Assembly: GCA_964412105.1 (NCBI GenBank)
Contig: CAYPNM010000059.1
Location: forward strand, 1 to 16,297
Origin: JAKAGZ01 sp964412105
Lineage (GTDB): Bacteria; Bacteroidota; Ignavibacteria; Ignavibacteriales; Ignavibacteriaceae
Direction: 5' to 3'
Length of the DNA: 16,297 bases
Part shown: one piece after another, positions 7,708 to 16,177 of the stretch
Layout of the letters: each line of letters starts with the position of its first letter
How positions within the stretch are numbered: position 1 is the first letter of the stretch
Made by a program: the position numbers and the translations under genes
The notes under the pieces: model-generated
Told to the model about the DNA's origin: nothing
Database searches by the model: none
The model's input: only the letters and a program-made list of their open reading frames with translations

Positions 7708-8241
7708 TTAAACTCTGTTATTCGTTAAGATTTCTTTTAGTAATTGTCTTCCTGTAAATAGTCTTGATTTAACTGTTTTTTCCGGGATATCAAGCACATA
7801 ACTCAATTCTTTATAGGAATAATCAAATAGATGTTTAAGAACAATCGGGAGCCTATATAAAATGTCCAGCTGCATTATAGCATCGTGAATTTTTTTTTTG
7901 AGCTCCATTTCCTCATATATTTTGTCCGGATCTCCTTCATTTGCAATGATTTGCTCACTAATTTCCGAACTTCTATTTTCCCTTTTTGAAAAATTTATCG
8001 CTTCATTAACAGTAATTCTATAAAGCCAGCTAAAAAACTTATACTTATAATCATAGGAATTCAGGTTTTCATAAGCTTTAACAAAAGCTGACTGTGTAAT
8101 CTCCTCAGCGTTATCGTGATCCCTGGTTATTCTAAAAGAAAGCCTGAATATGATTGCATAATATTTTTCTACAATTTCTTCAAAAGACTTTCTATCACCC
8201 TTCAGGCACTCTTTAACCAGTTTGTAATCATCGGTATTCAT
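7708..8241 (-). CDS. ECF-family RNA polymerase sigma factor
   Basis: 177 residues from the chosen ATG. Region 2 covers about 22-90 and includes DHDNAEEITQSAFVKAYENL and the FFSWLYRITVNEAINFSKRE segment (core binding and -10 recognition). Region 4 covers about 120-172 with the helix-turn-helix YSYKELSYVLDIPEKTVKSR (141-160) that reads the -35. There is no region 1 or 3, as usual in ECF factors. An in-frame TTG at 8253 would add four residues (MYLP), but it coincides with the predicted -10 box TTGTA. Transcripts from that promoter would begin at about 8241-8243, so ATG at 8241 is preferred and the message may be leaderless. The gene is followed after 1 nt by the anti-sigma gene. It is predicted to drive its own promoter and that of the repeat gene. 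Confidence 0.92.
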   Translation of the reverse strand: MNTDDYKLVKECLKGDRKSFEEIVEKYYAIIFRLSFRITRDHDNAEEITQSAFVKAYENLNSYDYKYKFFSWLYRITVNEAINFSKRENRSSEISEQIIANEGDPDKIYEEMELKKKIHDAIMQLDILYRLPIVLKHLFDYSYKELSYVLDIPEKTVKSRLFTGRQLLKEILTNNRV

Positions 8242-8248
8242 AGGTAAA

Positions 8249-8283
8249 TACAACCCGGAAAGGAAAAAGTTGGTAAATATTTT
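8249..8283 (-). promoter_or_regulatory. Predicted autoregulated ECF promoter of the sigma/anti-sigma operon
   Basis: On the minus strand AAAATATTTACCAACTTTTT is followed by CC and, after 7-8 nt, TTGTA (8253-8249). AAC and TTGTA are 15 nt apart. It is the twin of the element at 6854-6888: same -35 block with one mismatch in 23, same 7-nt spacer length with a different spacer sequence, same -10 box. It fills the 51-bp gap between the STAS gene and the sigma ATG. Confidence 0.78.
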
Positions 8284-8292
8284 CGGAAACTT

Positions 8293-8577
8293 TCATTCGA
8301 TAGTAAAAATTTGGTCCAATCTTGAATATTTAAATACCTCCCTGATATGTTTATTCAGATTTTTAAGTATAACTTTGTGTCCACTTCCTTTTAATCTGGA
8401 ATGGGTTTTTAACAGGGATCCAAGTCCAGCACTAGATATATATTCGAGGCCCTGAAAATTAACTGTACAATCCTCTTGAATGTTATCGAGGATCTGATCT
8501 ACTTTTTCAATCTGTGCAGCATCTAATCTGCCTGAAATAATAATTTCGTTGCCATTTTGAACATGTATGTTGAACAT
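8293..8577 (-). CDS. STAS-domain protein, anti-sigma-factor-antagonist type
   Basis: 94 residues, the size of a single STAS domain (SpoIIAA/RsbV-like). The N-terminal strands carry IIISGRLDA (12-20). The signature loop LEYISSAGLGSLL (44-56) includes Ser48/Ser49 at or next to the usual phosphorylation site, followed by the RLKGSGHKVILKNL helix-strand and a C-terminal amphipathic helix. In the known families the unphosphorylated protein binds a HATPase-type anti-sigma kinase to release a sigma factor. No such kinase is visible in this window, so its partner lies elsewhere, or the protein works with the Ser/Thr kinases or another system. It precedes the ECF sigma gene in the same direction, with the ECF promoter between them. 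AAAGGG lies 6 nt before the ATG. Confidence 0.9.
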   Translation of the reverse strand: MFNIHVQNGNEIIISGRLDAAQIEKVDQILDNIQEDCTVNFQGLEYISSAGLGSLLKTHSRLKGSGHKVILKNLNKHIREVFKYSRLDQIFTIE

Positions 8578-8624
8578 CTGTATCCCTTTAAATGGTTTTT
8601 ACAACTGTTTTTTGGAAGGACTAT

Positions 8625-8653
8625 ATATTACTATATATTTTCCCATAATTCAA
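8625..8653 (-). promoter_or_regulatory. Probable housekeeping promoter of the STAS gene
   Basis: On the minus strand TTGAAT (8653-8648), a 17-nt spacer and TAATAT (8630-8625) match a sigma70-type promoter. The predicted start is near 8618, about 40 nt before the ATG. A 9-bp direct repeat, CTATATATT (plus strand, 8621-8629 and 8631-8639), overlaps the -10 region. Confidence 0.5.
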
Positions 8654-8872
8654 TAAGTTTTTAAATTTAATTGCCCTTTGGAATTATCGATATTTTGATC
8701 AAATTTTACGCTATTTCTCTGGAAGCAGGTCAATCTCCTTGATGTTATTGCCCAATAGTTAAAAGCATCATCAACAGCATCCATAACAAAAATGACTTCC
8801 GTCCAAACCACATATGGTTAATTATTGAGTAATAGGTAAGAAGCCATTTTTGTAAAAAGCGATTTAACATAA

Positions 8873-8920
8873 AATGAGAGGACAGGCCAAAAGGGGGAAA
8901 AGATAATATTTCCTCTCATT
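8873..8920. repeat. Long-loop inverted repeat upstream of susC
   Basis: AATGAGAGGA (8873-8882) and TCCTCTCATT (8911-8920) are perfect 10-bp complements with a 28-nt interval. The interval contains the mirror-symmetric purine tract AAAAGGGGGAAAA. It lies about 320 bp before the SusC start, so it could be an operator pair or part of a leader or small RNA. Confidence 0.45.
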
Positions 8921-9243
8921 ATTTGGTAGCTTTGCATTAACTCTTTAATCTACTTTTCTTTTTTAATAAAGTCAATCAGGCAGCATTGTCTCAATTTTCA
9001 ATTACTAGATTAAAGAGAGCAGTACTTTGTATTATTATCCTGAGTATGCGTAATAAAATGGATTGCTTCTGAGTTATGTCCAAGATACTAATTATGAATC
9101 TTTAGAAAGATTGAGAATCATACTGAGTTAAAGATTGAAAGAAATTATAGGCGGATGCTTGTATTTTAAAATTAAAATAGTTAACATTTACAAAACCCAC
9201 CGGTAGGCCATCTACCTTTCTTAAAACAAATAGGTAATAATTT

Positions 9244-12132
9244 ATGAGAGAATTTTTATTTTCTTTCCTAATTCTGCTGATTTTTGCTTTCCCGGTTACC
9301 ATTCGTGCACAAAAGAGAACAAGAATCAAAGGGATTGTTTCAGAAGCAAATGGTGAGCCTTTGCCAGGCGCTAACATATTTATTCCTGCTTTGAATTTAG
9401 GTGCTGCAACTGATAATAATGGCAAATATGATTTCTTTATACCAGCAGAAGAATCTAATGGGCAGAGTGTCAATCTTAAGGCTTCTTTTGTCGGTTATAG
9501 ATCTCAAACTGTATTGATAAAATTAAATGGTGAAAATATTGAAGAAAATTTTTCACTGAAGGAAGATATCTTTAAAAGCGAAGAAGTTGTGGTTACAGGG
9601 TTGGCTTCTAAAACATCAAAATCAAGGGCCGAGGTTTCTGTATCGAGAGTAAATGCAGCAAATCTAACAAAGACTTCCTCATTTCAATCAATGTCCCAAT
9701 TAGTTGAAGGTCAAATATCTGGTGTACAGGTTACTTCTCCTTCAGGAAACCCGGGTGCCGGATACAGGTTTTTTGTCCGTGGAGGCGGCGGTTTGAATGG
9801 AGATGAACAGCCGGTAATTTATATAGATGGAATAAGAGTTAATAATGATGAATATCAGGGGTGGGGAGATGGTTCCCCAACCGGAGGTCAGGGAATAAGC
9901 ATGCTTGCTACTCTTGATCCAGAAGATATTTCAAAAATTGAGGTATTAAAAGGACCCGCAGCAGCGGCAATGTACGGTACCAGCGGCTCCAACGGTGTAG
10001 TGCTTATTACAACAAAAAGCGGAATTAATGCTTTATCTTCATCTTATAAACTTTCTGTCAATTATAAATATGTTTATGGTATAAATACTCAATCACATAA
10101 ATACAAAACCAGTAATTATTTGTCTGCAAATAGTGCTAATGCGGTTTTTAGAGACGGACCAATCAGGCAAAACACATTAAATATTTCAGGGGGTTCAAAT
10201 TTATTGAGGTATTACGGTTCATTTGATGATCGTTATGAACAAGGCATAATCGCAAATAATGATTTTGATCGAAAAGCATTCAGGATAAATTTGGATTCAT
10301 ATTCCATTCAAAATTTGACGCTTGGGATTTCAGCCGGATATGATTATTTAGATATAACCAAACCTCCAAATGATTACTCTGGCAATGGATTTTTCTATAA
10401 TGTATTATATTATCCAGTTGCTTACCCGGCATCTGATAGTTCATTAATTTATCAAATAAAGGATTCAGATCATATTGAATCTTTTACGGGTGGAGTTCAA
10501 ATTACATATACCCCCATTGATAAATTAGAATTTCATTTTACCGGCGGTATAAATAACAATAATATCCGTGAAGATTTAACAATGCCACACAATTTGTTGC
10601 CAACTCCCGGAGGAGGCAGAGGAATTTTTAATACCGGGAACAAACAATTTAATTATGAATTTAACGGACGCTATTCTTATAAGATTATAAAAGGATTAAA
10701 GGCAACTTCAATCCTTGGTGCTCAACTTTTTGATAGAACAAATAAGTATTCACAATTTGCATCTACAAATTTTCCTTCAACATTAATTACAAATATTGGA
10801 GCCGGTTCATATGTTTTTAGTTACGGCGAAAATTTTCTAAACACAAGGGAAGCAGGAATTTTTATAGAGCACGATTTGTCCTATCTTGATAAGTATTTTT
10901 TAACTCTGGGTTTACGTGAAGACTATGCCAGTACAATAGGTACGGAGGCTCCAAGTATTTTATACCCGAAGGTAAGCTTTGCTTTACGTCTTGATAAGTA
11001 CAACTGGTTCCCTTCGAAAATTTTTAATCTCTTTAAGTTTCGTGCTGCCTTTGGAGAAAATGGCCAACTGCCTGACCCGCTGGCATCAATTCCATTATTA
11101 TGGCAGGGTTCCAATAGTGGTTATGGCATTGGAGCGACAATTTACAGCATTGGGAATGCTTCAATTAAACCGGAACGAATAAAAGAATTTGAGACAGGAT
11201 TTGAAGCTGAATTTCTTAAAAACTATTCATTAGATTTTACTTACTATAGACAGAGTGCAACAAATTCAATCGTTTATAAGCAGGAGTCACCATCCACAGG
11301 ACTAACTGATAGTGCAGTTCCGTTTAATATTGGTGCATTGAAAAATTGGGGTTTTGAAACTCTTATTCAGGCAAACCTGATTCGATCAAAAAAATACGGA
11401 CTTGATATAAGACTCATCTGGAATTATCAAAATAATGAAGTAACCAGTTTGGGCGGAGCAGAGCCTATTTATGATCCATATTTTAATGTTAATGTAATCA
11501 AAGTAGGCTTACCGAAACATGAATTTTATGCTCCGAAAGTGCTTGGTGCAAAATTTAATCCTGATGGAACATATAAAACAGTTAATACCACTTCCGGCAA
11601 TGTTGATCTGGGAAATCCTATTCCAAATACTACAGGTTCTTTCTCCGTAAACTTTAAATTCCTTAAAAATTTTAATTTATATGCTCTCACTGTTTGGGCA
11701 TTGAACCGTAAAATGCTTAATTATACAAAATTACGTGCAGCAAGCGCAGGGAACGTACCGGCATATAATGCTCTAAAGGCTGAATTAGCAAGACTAACAC
11801 CGGGCACCTCGCAATATATTGATGCTGCAAATAAATTTGCTAAAATGGATCCCAATTACTACGCCAATTACATCGAAGACGCCGGCTATTTTAAGCTCAG
11901 AGAGTTGAGCTTAAGCTACAGTTTTAGGGATATTTTACACGGAACAGGATATAATTATATAAAGGATATTACAGTGGGTATCTCGGTATTAAATGTATTA
12001 ACTCTTACAAATTATTCGGGCTCTGATGTTGAAATTAATTCCTGGGGAAGCAGATCATTATCAAGAGGGGTTGATTTCTTTTCCCTGCAACATCCAAGGG
12101 TCTATAATTTTTGGATTAGAGTAGATATATAG
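9244..12132 (+). CDS. SusC-like TonB-dependent outer-membrane transporter
   Basis: 962 residues. A signal peptide (about 1-23, ending IRAQ) is followed by a carboxypeptidase-regulatory-like domain (about 27-105: IKGIVSEANGEPLPGANIFI ... GKYDFFIP), usual in SusC proteins. A TonB-box-like EEVVVTG lies at 113-119. The plug (about 125-260) includes LVEGQISGVQVTSPSGNPG, the VRGGGGLNGDEQPVIYIDG loop and the hallmark segment DPEDISKIEVLKGPAAAAMY followed by GVVLITTKSG. The rest is a 22-strand-type beta-barrel with alternating aromatic residues. The family imports oligosaccharides or peptides across the outer membrane with TonB energy, capped by a SusD lipoprotein encoded 13 nt downstream. No glycan hydrolase or FecR-type regulator is adjacent, so the substrate cannot be inferred. 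A weak AGGT precedes the ATG by 9 nt. Confidence 0.95.
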   Translation: MREFLFSFLILLIFAFPVTIRAQKRTRIKGIVSEANGEPLPGANIFIPALNLGAATDNNGKYDFFIPAEESNGQSVNLKASFVGYRSQTVLIKLNGENIEENFSLKEDIFKSEEVVVTGLASKTSKSRAEVSVSRVNAANLTKTSSFQSMSQLVEGQISGVQVTSPSGNPGAGYRFFVRGGGGLNGDEQPVIYIDGIRVNNDEYQGWGDGSPTGGQGISMLATLDPEDISKIEVLKGPAAAAMYGTSGSNGVVLITTKSGINALSSSYKLSVNYKYVYGINTQSHKYKTSNYLSANSANAVFRDGPIRQNTLNISGGSNLLRYYGSFDDRYEQGIIANNDFDRKAFRINLDSYSIQNLTLGISAGYDYLDITKPPNDYSGNGFFYNVLYYPVAYPASDSSLIYQIKDSDHIESFTGGVQITYTPIDKLEFHFTGGINNNNIREDLTMPHNLLPTPGGGRGIFNTGNKQFNYEFNGRYSYKIIKGLKATSILGAQLFDRTNKYSQFASTNFPSTLITNIGAGSYVFSYGENFLNTREAGIFIEHDLSYLDKYFLTLGLREDYASTIGTEAPSILYPKVSFALRLDKYNWFPSKIFNLFKFRAAFGENGQLPDPLASIPLLWQGSNSGYGIGATIYSIGNASIKPERIKEFETGFEAEFLKNYSLDFTYYRQSATNSIVYKQESPSTGLTDSAVPFNIGALKNWGFETLIQANLIRSKKYGLDIRLIWNYQNNEVTSLGGAEPIYDPYFNVNVIKVGLPKHEFYAPKVLGAKFNPDGTYKTVNTTSGNVDLGNPIPNTTGSFSVNFKFLKNFNLYALTVWALNRKMLNYTKLRAASAGNVPAYNALKAELARLTPGTSQYIDAANKFAKMDPNYYANYIEDAGYFKLRELSLSYSFRDILHGTGYNYIKDITVGISVLNVLTLTNYSGSDVEINSWGSRSLSRGVDFFSLQHPRVYNFWIRVDI

Positions 12133-12145
12133 CGAGGAAATAATT

Positions 12146-13351
12146 ATGAAAAAAAGTACAATTATTTTATCAATCCTGATATCATTAACATTTGTTTCTT
12201 GTAAAGATTATGTCACTAATATAGATCAATCAAATGATATAGTAGAAAATTCCCAATTAAATTCACAGGATCAGTTACCTTTCCTGATAACCGGAGTTGA
12301 GGCAAAGTTCGCAGATGCATTTACCTTGACCGATGTTTACTCGGCATTATTATCAGATGCTTTCTTTTTCGATCATAAAGATGTACCCGGAGCAGTTCAC
12401 ATTGAATTTCAAAATTTTGATTTAGGAAATTTCGACTTAAATGATGTCAATATTGAAGAAGCGTACAAAGAAGTAGGACAATGCAGATATTATGCGGATG
12501 ATTTGGTAAGAAGAACAAATTCAATAACTATTACAGATACAACTATCGGGAATAATGCATTGTTTACAGGTTATTTCTATGGTGGATATGCACGTTATAT
12601 GTATGCGACTTTCTACGGTTTGAATCCCACACAAGGGGGTTCTCCAATAAATAACGGGCCATTTATAGGTTCAGAACAGATGTATGATCTTGCAATAAAG
12701 AAATTTAAAAAGTCTCTCAATTATATTTCTGATCCATTAACTATCAGAAGCGTCAATTCAGTGATTGCAAGGGCATATTTATATAGAGGTGATTATACTG
12801 ATGCATCAACTTATGCGGCAAAAGGACTGGTTGAAAATGATGGCCCCCTTCTGGCCAAGCATGGCCCAGGCTCGGATAATTTCTGGTGGGATGTCGCAGG
12901 TAATGGAGGTCATCAGTTTACAGCAGATTCCAGATTTAAGGGTTATATAAATATTGACTCCACTGAAGCCACCAGAATTAAAATAGATTCTGTTCTAGGG
13001 TATGATAGTACCTATTATTATTACCAGACGGTTTATCCTTTGATAAATTCTCCTCAAAAAATTATAACGTGGCAGGAAAATAATTTAATGAAAGCAGAAT
13101 TAATCCTCCGAGGTTACGGTTCAGGAGACGCGCTTGCATTAGTTAATGAGGTCAGGAATTATTACGGAATTTCATCGCTTTCTTCTGTTGATCTAAATGT
13201 AATTTATACTGAGAGAGACAAAGAGCTATTTGCTTCAGGCAACCGCCTTGTCGATGAAAGACGATTTAATAAATGGCATCTTACTGCAGGTACCTGGGAA
13301 TATCTTCCGATACCTGAAAGTGAAAGGAATGCAAATCCAAATATTAATTGA
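12146..13351 (+). CDS. SusD/RagB-like surface lipoprotein
   Basis: 401 residues, shorter than the usual 480-600. A lipoprotein signal peptide ends in the lipobox FVSC with Cys19 as the lipidation site, followed by Lys-Asp, a pattern resembling Bacteroidota surface-export signals. The helical middle includes a TPR-like stretch (VIARAYLYRGDYTDASTYAA). The C-terminus has SusD marks: KAELILRGYGSGDALALVNE, then YTERDKELFASGNRLVDERR and LPIPESERNANPNI. It should form the substrate-binding lid of the SusC partner. GAGG lies 8 nt before the ATG and only 13 nt separate it from susC, so the two are one operon. No glycosidase or peptidase follows, since the next gene converges. Confidence 0.94.
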   Translation: MKKSTIILSILISLTFVSCKDYVTNIDQSNDIVENSQLNSQDQLPFLITGVEAKFADAFTLTDVYSALLSDAFFFDHKDVPGAVHIEFQNFDLGNFDLNDVNIEEAYKEVGQCRYYADDLVRRTNSITITDTTIGNNALFTGYFYGGYARYMYATFYGLNPTQGGSPINNGPFIGSEQMYDLAIKKFKKSLNYISDPLTIRSVNSVIARAYLYRGDYTDASTYAAKGLVENDGPLLAKHGPGSDNFWWDVAGNGGHQFTADSRFKGYINIDSTEATRIKIDSVLGYDSTYYYYQTVYPLINSPQKIITWQENNLMKAELILRGYGSGDALALVNEVRNYYGISSLSSVDLNVIYTERDKELFASGNRLVDERRFNKWHLTAGTWEYLPIPESERNANPNIN

Positions 13352-13402
13352 ATTTTAAAATTTACTTTTTGATATATCAGAATGTTGGAATGATCAAAAA
13401 CA

Positions 13403-13418
13403 GATAATTTAGCTTATC
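13403..13418. terminator. Weak hairpin between convergent susD and kinase genes
   Basis: GATAA/TTATC arms (5 bp) flank a 6-nt loop in the 68-bp convergent gap. On the minus strand it is followed by TGTTTTTGA, so it could serve the kinase gene. The short stem makes this uncertain. Confidence 0.3.
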
Positions 13419-13419
13419 A

Positions 13420-16143
13420 TTAGTAATCTTTTGAATACTTGCTTAATAATTCCCGGAACGCTGGATTGGAGCGTATTTGATTAAAAGCTGGATCATTTTT
13501 TAGAATGAATCCTGTTATAGCACGGGCAGTACCTCTTGCATTAAAGACTTCTTGAAGGAGAGGGACAGCTTGAACCGCATCTCCAAATAAAGAATAAATC
13601 TGTGCCATCAACATTAAATGGAAATAATGACAGGTGTAACAGTAGGCGGACGGTTCCAGTTCAAGTACCTTCTTCATAGTGGAAATTGCTTTATCCTTGT
13701 GCCCTAAATAGGCCTGCGGCATTGCTAGAAAAACAAGATGTTCAATTTTATCGAAATTACTTCCTACATTTTTAAAGCTGTTTAATATTACGGCTGCTTT
13801 ATGAAAATTATTCAATTTATCGTTATTATTGCCTAAATAATTATCAGCTACACCACAAAATGTCATACCATTGGCAACGTAAGATTTTATACCAACCGCT
13901 CCGCTTTTTTTATAAAATTTATCAGCCAGAGTTCTCATAGAATCAGCATAGTTAAAAGCTTGTTTAAAATTGTGTGAATAATAGTTATTCCAAAAACGTA
14001 AAGAATAATAAGAGATTAAAATCATTCCAGAAATATGTTTTTTCCTGCAAAGGTCCAGTACGCTGCCAGCTTGTTCTGTACGACCGATAGTATTTAGGAA
14101 AAATGCTTTCGATAATAAAATTTGAGAATTATCAGGTTCGATTTGAAATGCTCTGTCACATAGCTTCAGTGATTCTGAATAATTTCTTAGGCTAAATTCA
14201 ATTGCAGCATAATCTAAAACAATTTCACTATTTTGAGGATCTAACTCGACTGCTTTATTAATATAATTGAGAGCATCATCCCAAAGCCCTTCCCGAATAC
14301 CGTCGACAACAGCTACATTATCTAATATAACCGGATTTTGCGGTGATAATTGCAAGGCTTTGTCATATTCGGTTTTTGCTTTCTCAAATTGCCACTTCGT
14401 CCTGTATATATTACCTAATTCCAGATAACCGTCCGCTAAACCAGGATTAATTTGTATTGAATGATTTGCATCAGCAATTGATTCGCTGAATAAGGAATCA
14501 TTATTTTTTAATTTTGACCATAATTGTTCGGCCTCTGATAAGTAAGCATATGCGAGTGCAAATGTTGAATCAATTGCTATAGCTTCGTGATAAAGTTTTA
14601 TGGCATCGACCGGCAGTTTTCCTGTATTGCTGAAATTATACATTTCATATTTTGCCTGGAGAAAAAGATTGTATGCCTTTGGATTATCTGTCGGTGTAAT
14701 ACTAAGAATTTTCTTCTCGTTTGGAATAAGTTTAATTTGCAAAGCCTGTGCAATTTTTCCTGCCACCTCACCTTCAACAGAGAATACATTGTCCAGTGTT
14801 CGTGTATATGCTTTTGCCCAGATATGACTGTCTGTTTTTGCATCTATTAACTGGACATTAATTAGCACTTCGTTATCTGATTTTTGTACGCTGCCTTCCA
14901 GCACGGTGGATACACCCAGTTGTTTTGCTATTGTTTTTAAATCCTCCGGCCGGCTTTTATACCTGTCTGTTGAAGTTCGTGAGATAACTTTTAGTCCACC
15001 GATGCCTGCAAGCTTGGTTAAAATCATATCCTCCGTACCACTTGCAAAGTAGGCATTGTTTTTATCCGGGCTTAAGTTTTCAAATGGCAAAACAGCGATT
15101 GATTTTTTGAAGGTTGAAGCAGTATTGTCAGTTGATCCTTTGTTAAAGATAAAAAGGTAGCTGATCGCTATTAGTGTAATCAGAACTGTTACAGAAGCAC
15201 TGATAATTACTTTCCATTTATTAGTAAAAGTTCCTGATTTATTACCTGTTTTTAGTATATTCGATTGGTTTTGGACTATTTGTTGTACAGAGGATGTTTT
15301 TATATAACCGGCTTCCGAATATTCCAGATTTTTTCGTTCTTTTCTAAGGTCGGCCAGTAAATCATCAATATGCTGGTAGCGTTCATTTTTATCTTTTGTA
15401 AGCGCTTTAAATACTATTCTTTCAATTTCAGGTGAAACTTTTTTATTAAAACGAGCAACGGGTTGCGGGTCTTCATTTATTATAGAATAAACCAACGCTG
15501 CCTGATGTTCCGCATCAAAAGGCAGGTGAGTAGTAAATAGTTCATAGAGCACAATTCCAAAAGAAAAAATATCTGATCTGTTATCAATTTCTTCTCCCAG
15601 AGCCTGTTCAGGCGACATATATGCTGCCGTTCCCACTGTTGAGCCATCCATTGTTAATTTTGTTGCGCCGCTTATTTTTGCCAGGCCGAAATCCATTAAC
15701 TTTATCCGGCCTTTTGATGTGAGCATAATATTTTCAGACTTGATGTCACGATGAACTATCCCCTTTTCGTGTGCTGCGGCAAGGCCTTCACATATTTGAA
15801 TTGCTATATCAAGGACTTTATTTATTGTCAGCGTATCGTTCTTTTCCAGTATAATTTTTTTTAGAGTTTGTCCTTCCACATATTCCATTGCAATAAATAC
15901 CTGGCCGTTGTGTTCGCCGATTTCATAAATCACAGCGATGTTCTGATGCATCAATGAAGCAGCGGCGCGCGCTTCGTGGTAGAATCTTTCTTTTTCATTG
16001 GAATCGGAAGTCAGATACTGTGGTAAGAATTTGAGAGCTACATTTCGATTGAGTGTGGTATCGTGAGCTTTATATACCACTCCCATTCCACCTTCACCGA
16101 GTTTCTCTAATATTTTATAATGCAGAATTGTTTCGCCAATCAT
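13420..16143 (-). CDS. Membrane Ser/Thr kinase with TolB-like domain and TPRs
   Basis: 907 residues, complete. Kinase domain about 9-268: LGEGGMGVVY (15-24), Lys38 in ALKF, HRDIKSEN (131-138, Asp133), DFG (151-153), SPE (177-179). A linker leads to one TM helix (about 311-333, flanked by KWK and NK), so the kinase is cytosolic and the rest periplasmic. Residues ~347-472 form the TolB-like domain (SIAVLPFENLS ... LEGSVQKSDNEVLINVQLID ... HIWAKAYTR). From ~489 to the end lie TPRs, with typical units such as LADGYLELGNIYRTKWQFEK and ILDNVAVVDGIREGLWDDAL. The periplasmic half probably senses a ligand or partner and controls the kinase. It is a paralogue of the kinase at 1-1193, which lacks the TM helix. 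No strong ribosome site precedes the ATG. It converges on susD, so any functional link to the transporter is speculative. Confidence 0.95.
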   Translation of the reverse strand: MIGETILHYKILEKLGEGGMGVVYKAHDTTLNRNVALKFLPQYLTSDSNEKERFYHEARAAASLMHQNIAVIYEIGEHNGQVFIAMEYVEGQTLKKIILEKNDTLTINKVLDIAIQICEGLAAAHEKGIVHRDIKSENIMLTSKGRIKLMDFGLAKISGATKLTMDGSTVGTAAYMSPEQALGEEIDNRSDIFSFGIVLYELFTTHLPFDAEHQAALVYSIINEDPQPVARFNKKVSPEIERIVFKALTKDKNERYQHIDDLLADLRKERKNLEYSEAGYIKTSSVQQIVQNQSNILKTGNKSGTFTNKWKVIISASVTVLITLIAISYLFIFNKGSTDNTASTFKKSIAVLPFENLSPDKNNAYFASGTEDMILTKLAGIGGLKVISRTSTDRYKSRPEDLKTIAKQLGVSTVLEGSVQKSDNEVLINVQLIDAKTDSHIWAKAYTRTLDNVFSVEGEVAGKIAQALQIKLIPNEKKILSITPTDNPKAYNLFLQAKYEMYNFSNTGKLPVDAIKLYHEAIAIDSTFALAYAYLSEAEQLWSKLKNNDSLFSESIADANHSIQINPGLADGYLELGNIYRTKWQFEKAKTEYDKALQLSPQNPVILDNVAVVDGIREGLWDDALNYINKAVELDPQNSEIVLDYAAIEFSLRNYSESLKLCDRAFQIEPDNSQILLSKAFFLNTIGRTEQAGSVLDLCRKKHISGMILISYYSLRFWNNYYSHNFKQAFNYADSMRTLADKFYKKSGAVGIKSYVANGMTFCGVADNYLGNNNDKLNNFHKAAVILNSFKNVGSNFDKIEHLVFLAMPQAYLGHKDKAISTMKKVLELEPSAYCYTCHYFHLMLMAQIYSLFGDAVQAVPLLQEVFNARGTARAITGFILKNDPAFNQIRSNPAFRELLSKYSKDY

Positions 16144-16177
16144 AATTTATCATGATTTAGGTTTATTATAGCTTGCT

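Larger units (their letters stand above)
8578..9243. other. 666-bp gene-free divergent intergenic region
   Basis: It separates the minus-strand STAS gene from the plus-strand SusC gene and must hold both promoters. I see the STAS promoter (8625-8653), a 10-bp inverted repeat (8873-8920) and a TAGCTTTG (8927-8934) matching the Bacteroidota -7 consensus TAnnTTTG but without an obvious TTTG partner upstream. A small GGTAG/CTACC hairpin (9202-9216) lies 27 nt before the SusC start. No convincing ORF, tRNA or transposon remnant was found by eye. Confidence 0.6.

Noticed and set aside
8241..8253. TTG start extending the sigma factor by four residues
   Set aside because: The TTG is the first triplet of the predicted -10 box TTGTA, so it would lie upstream of the transcript start. 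The ATG at 8241 fits the usual ECF N-terminus.
8745..8813. 22-codon minus-strand hydrophobic ORF (MWFGRKSFLL...)
   Set aside because: It has no ribosome site and no visible promoter, and ORFs of this size are expected by chance in AT-rich DNA.
9102..9473. Minus-strand 123-codon ORF across the susC start
   Set aside because: It overlaps the well-supported SusC signal peptide and N-terminal domain, and its product has no recognisable features.
14587..14850. Small ORFs on both strands within the right-hand kinase gene
   Set aside because: They are shadows of the TolB-like/TPR coding region in other frames.
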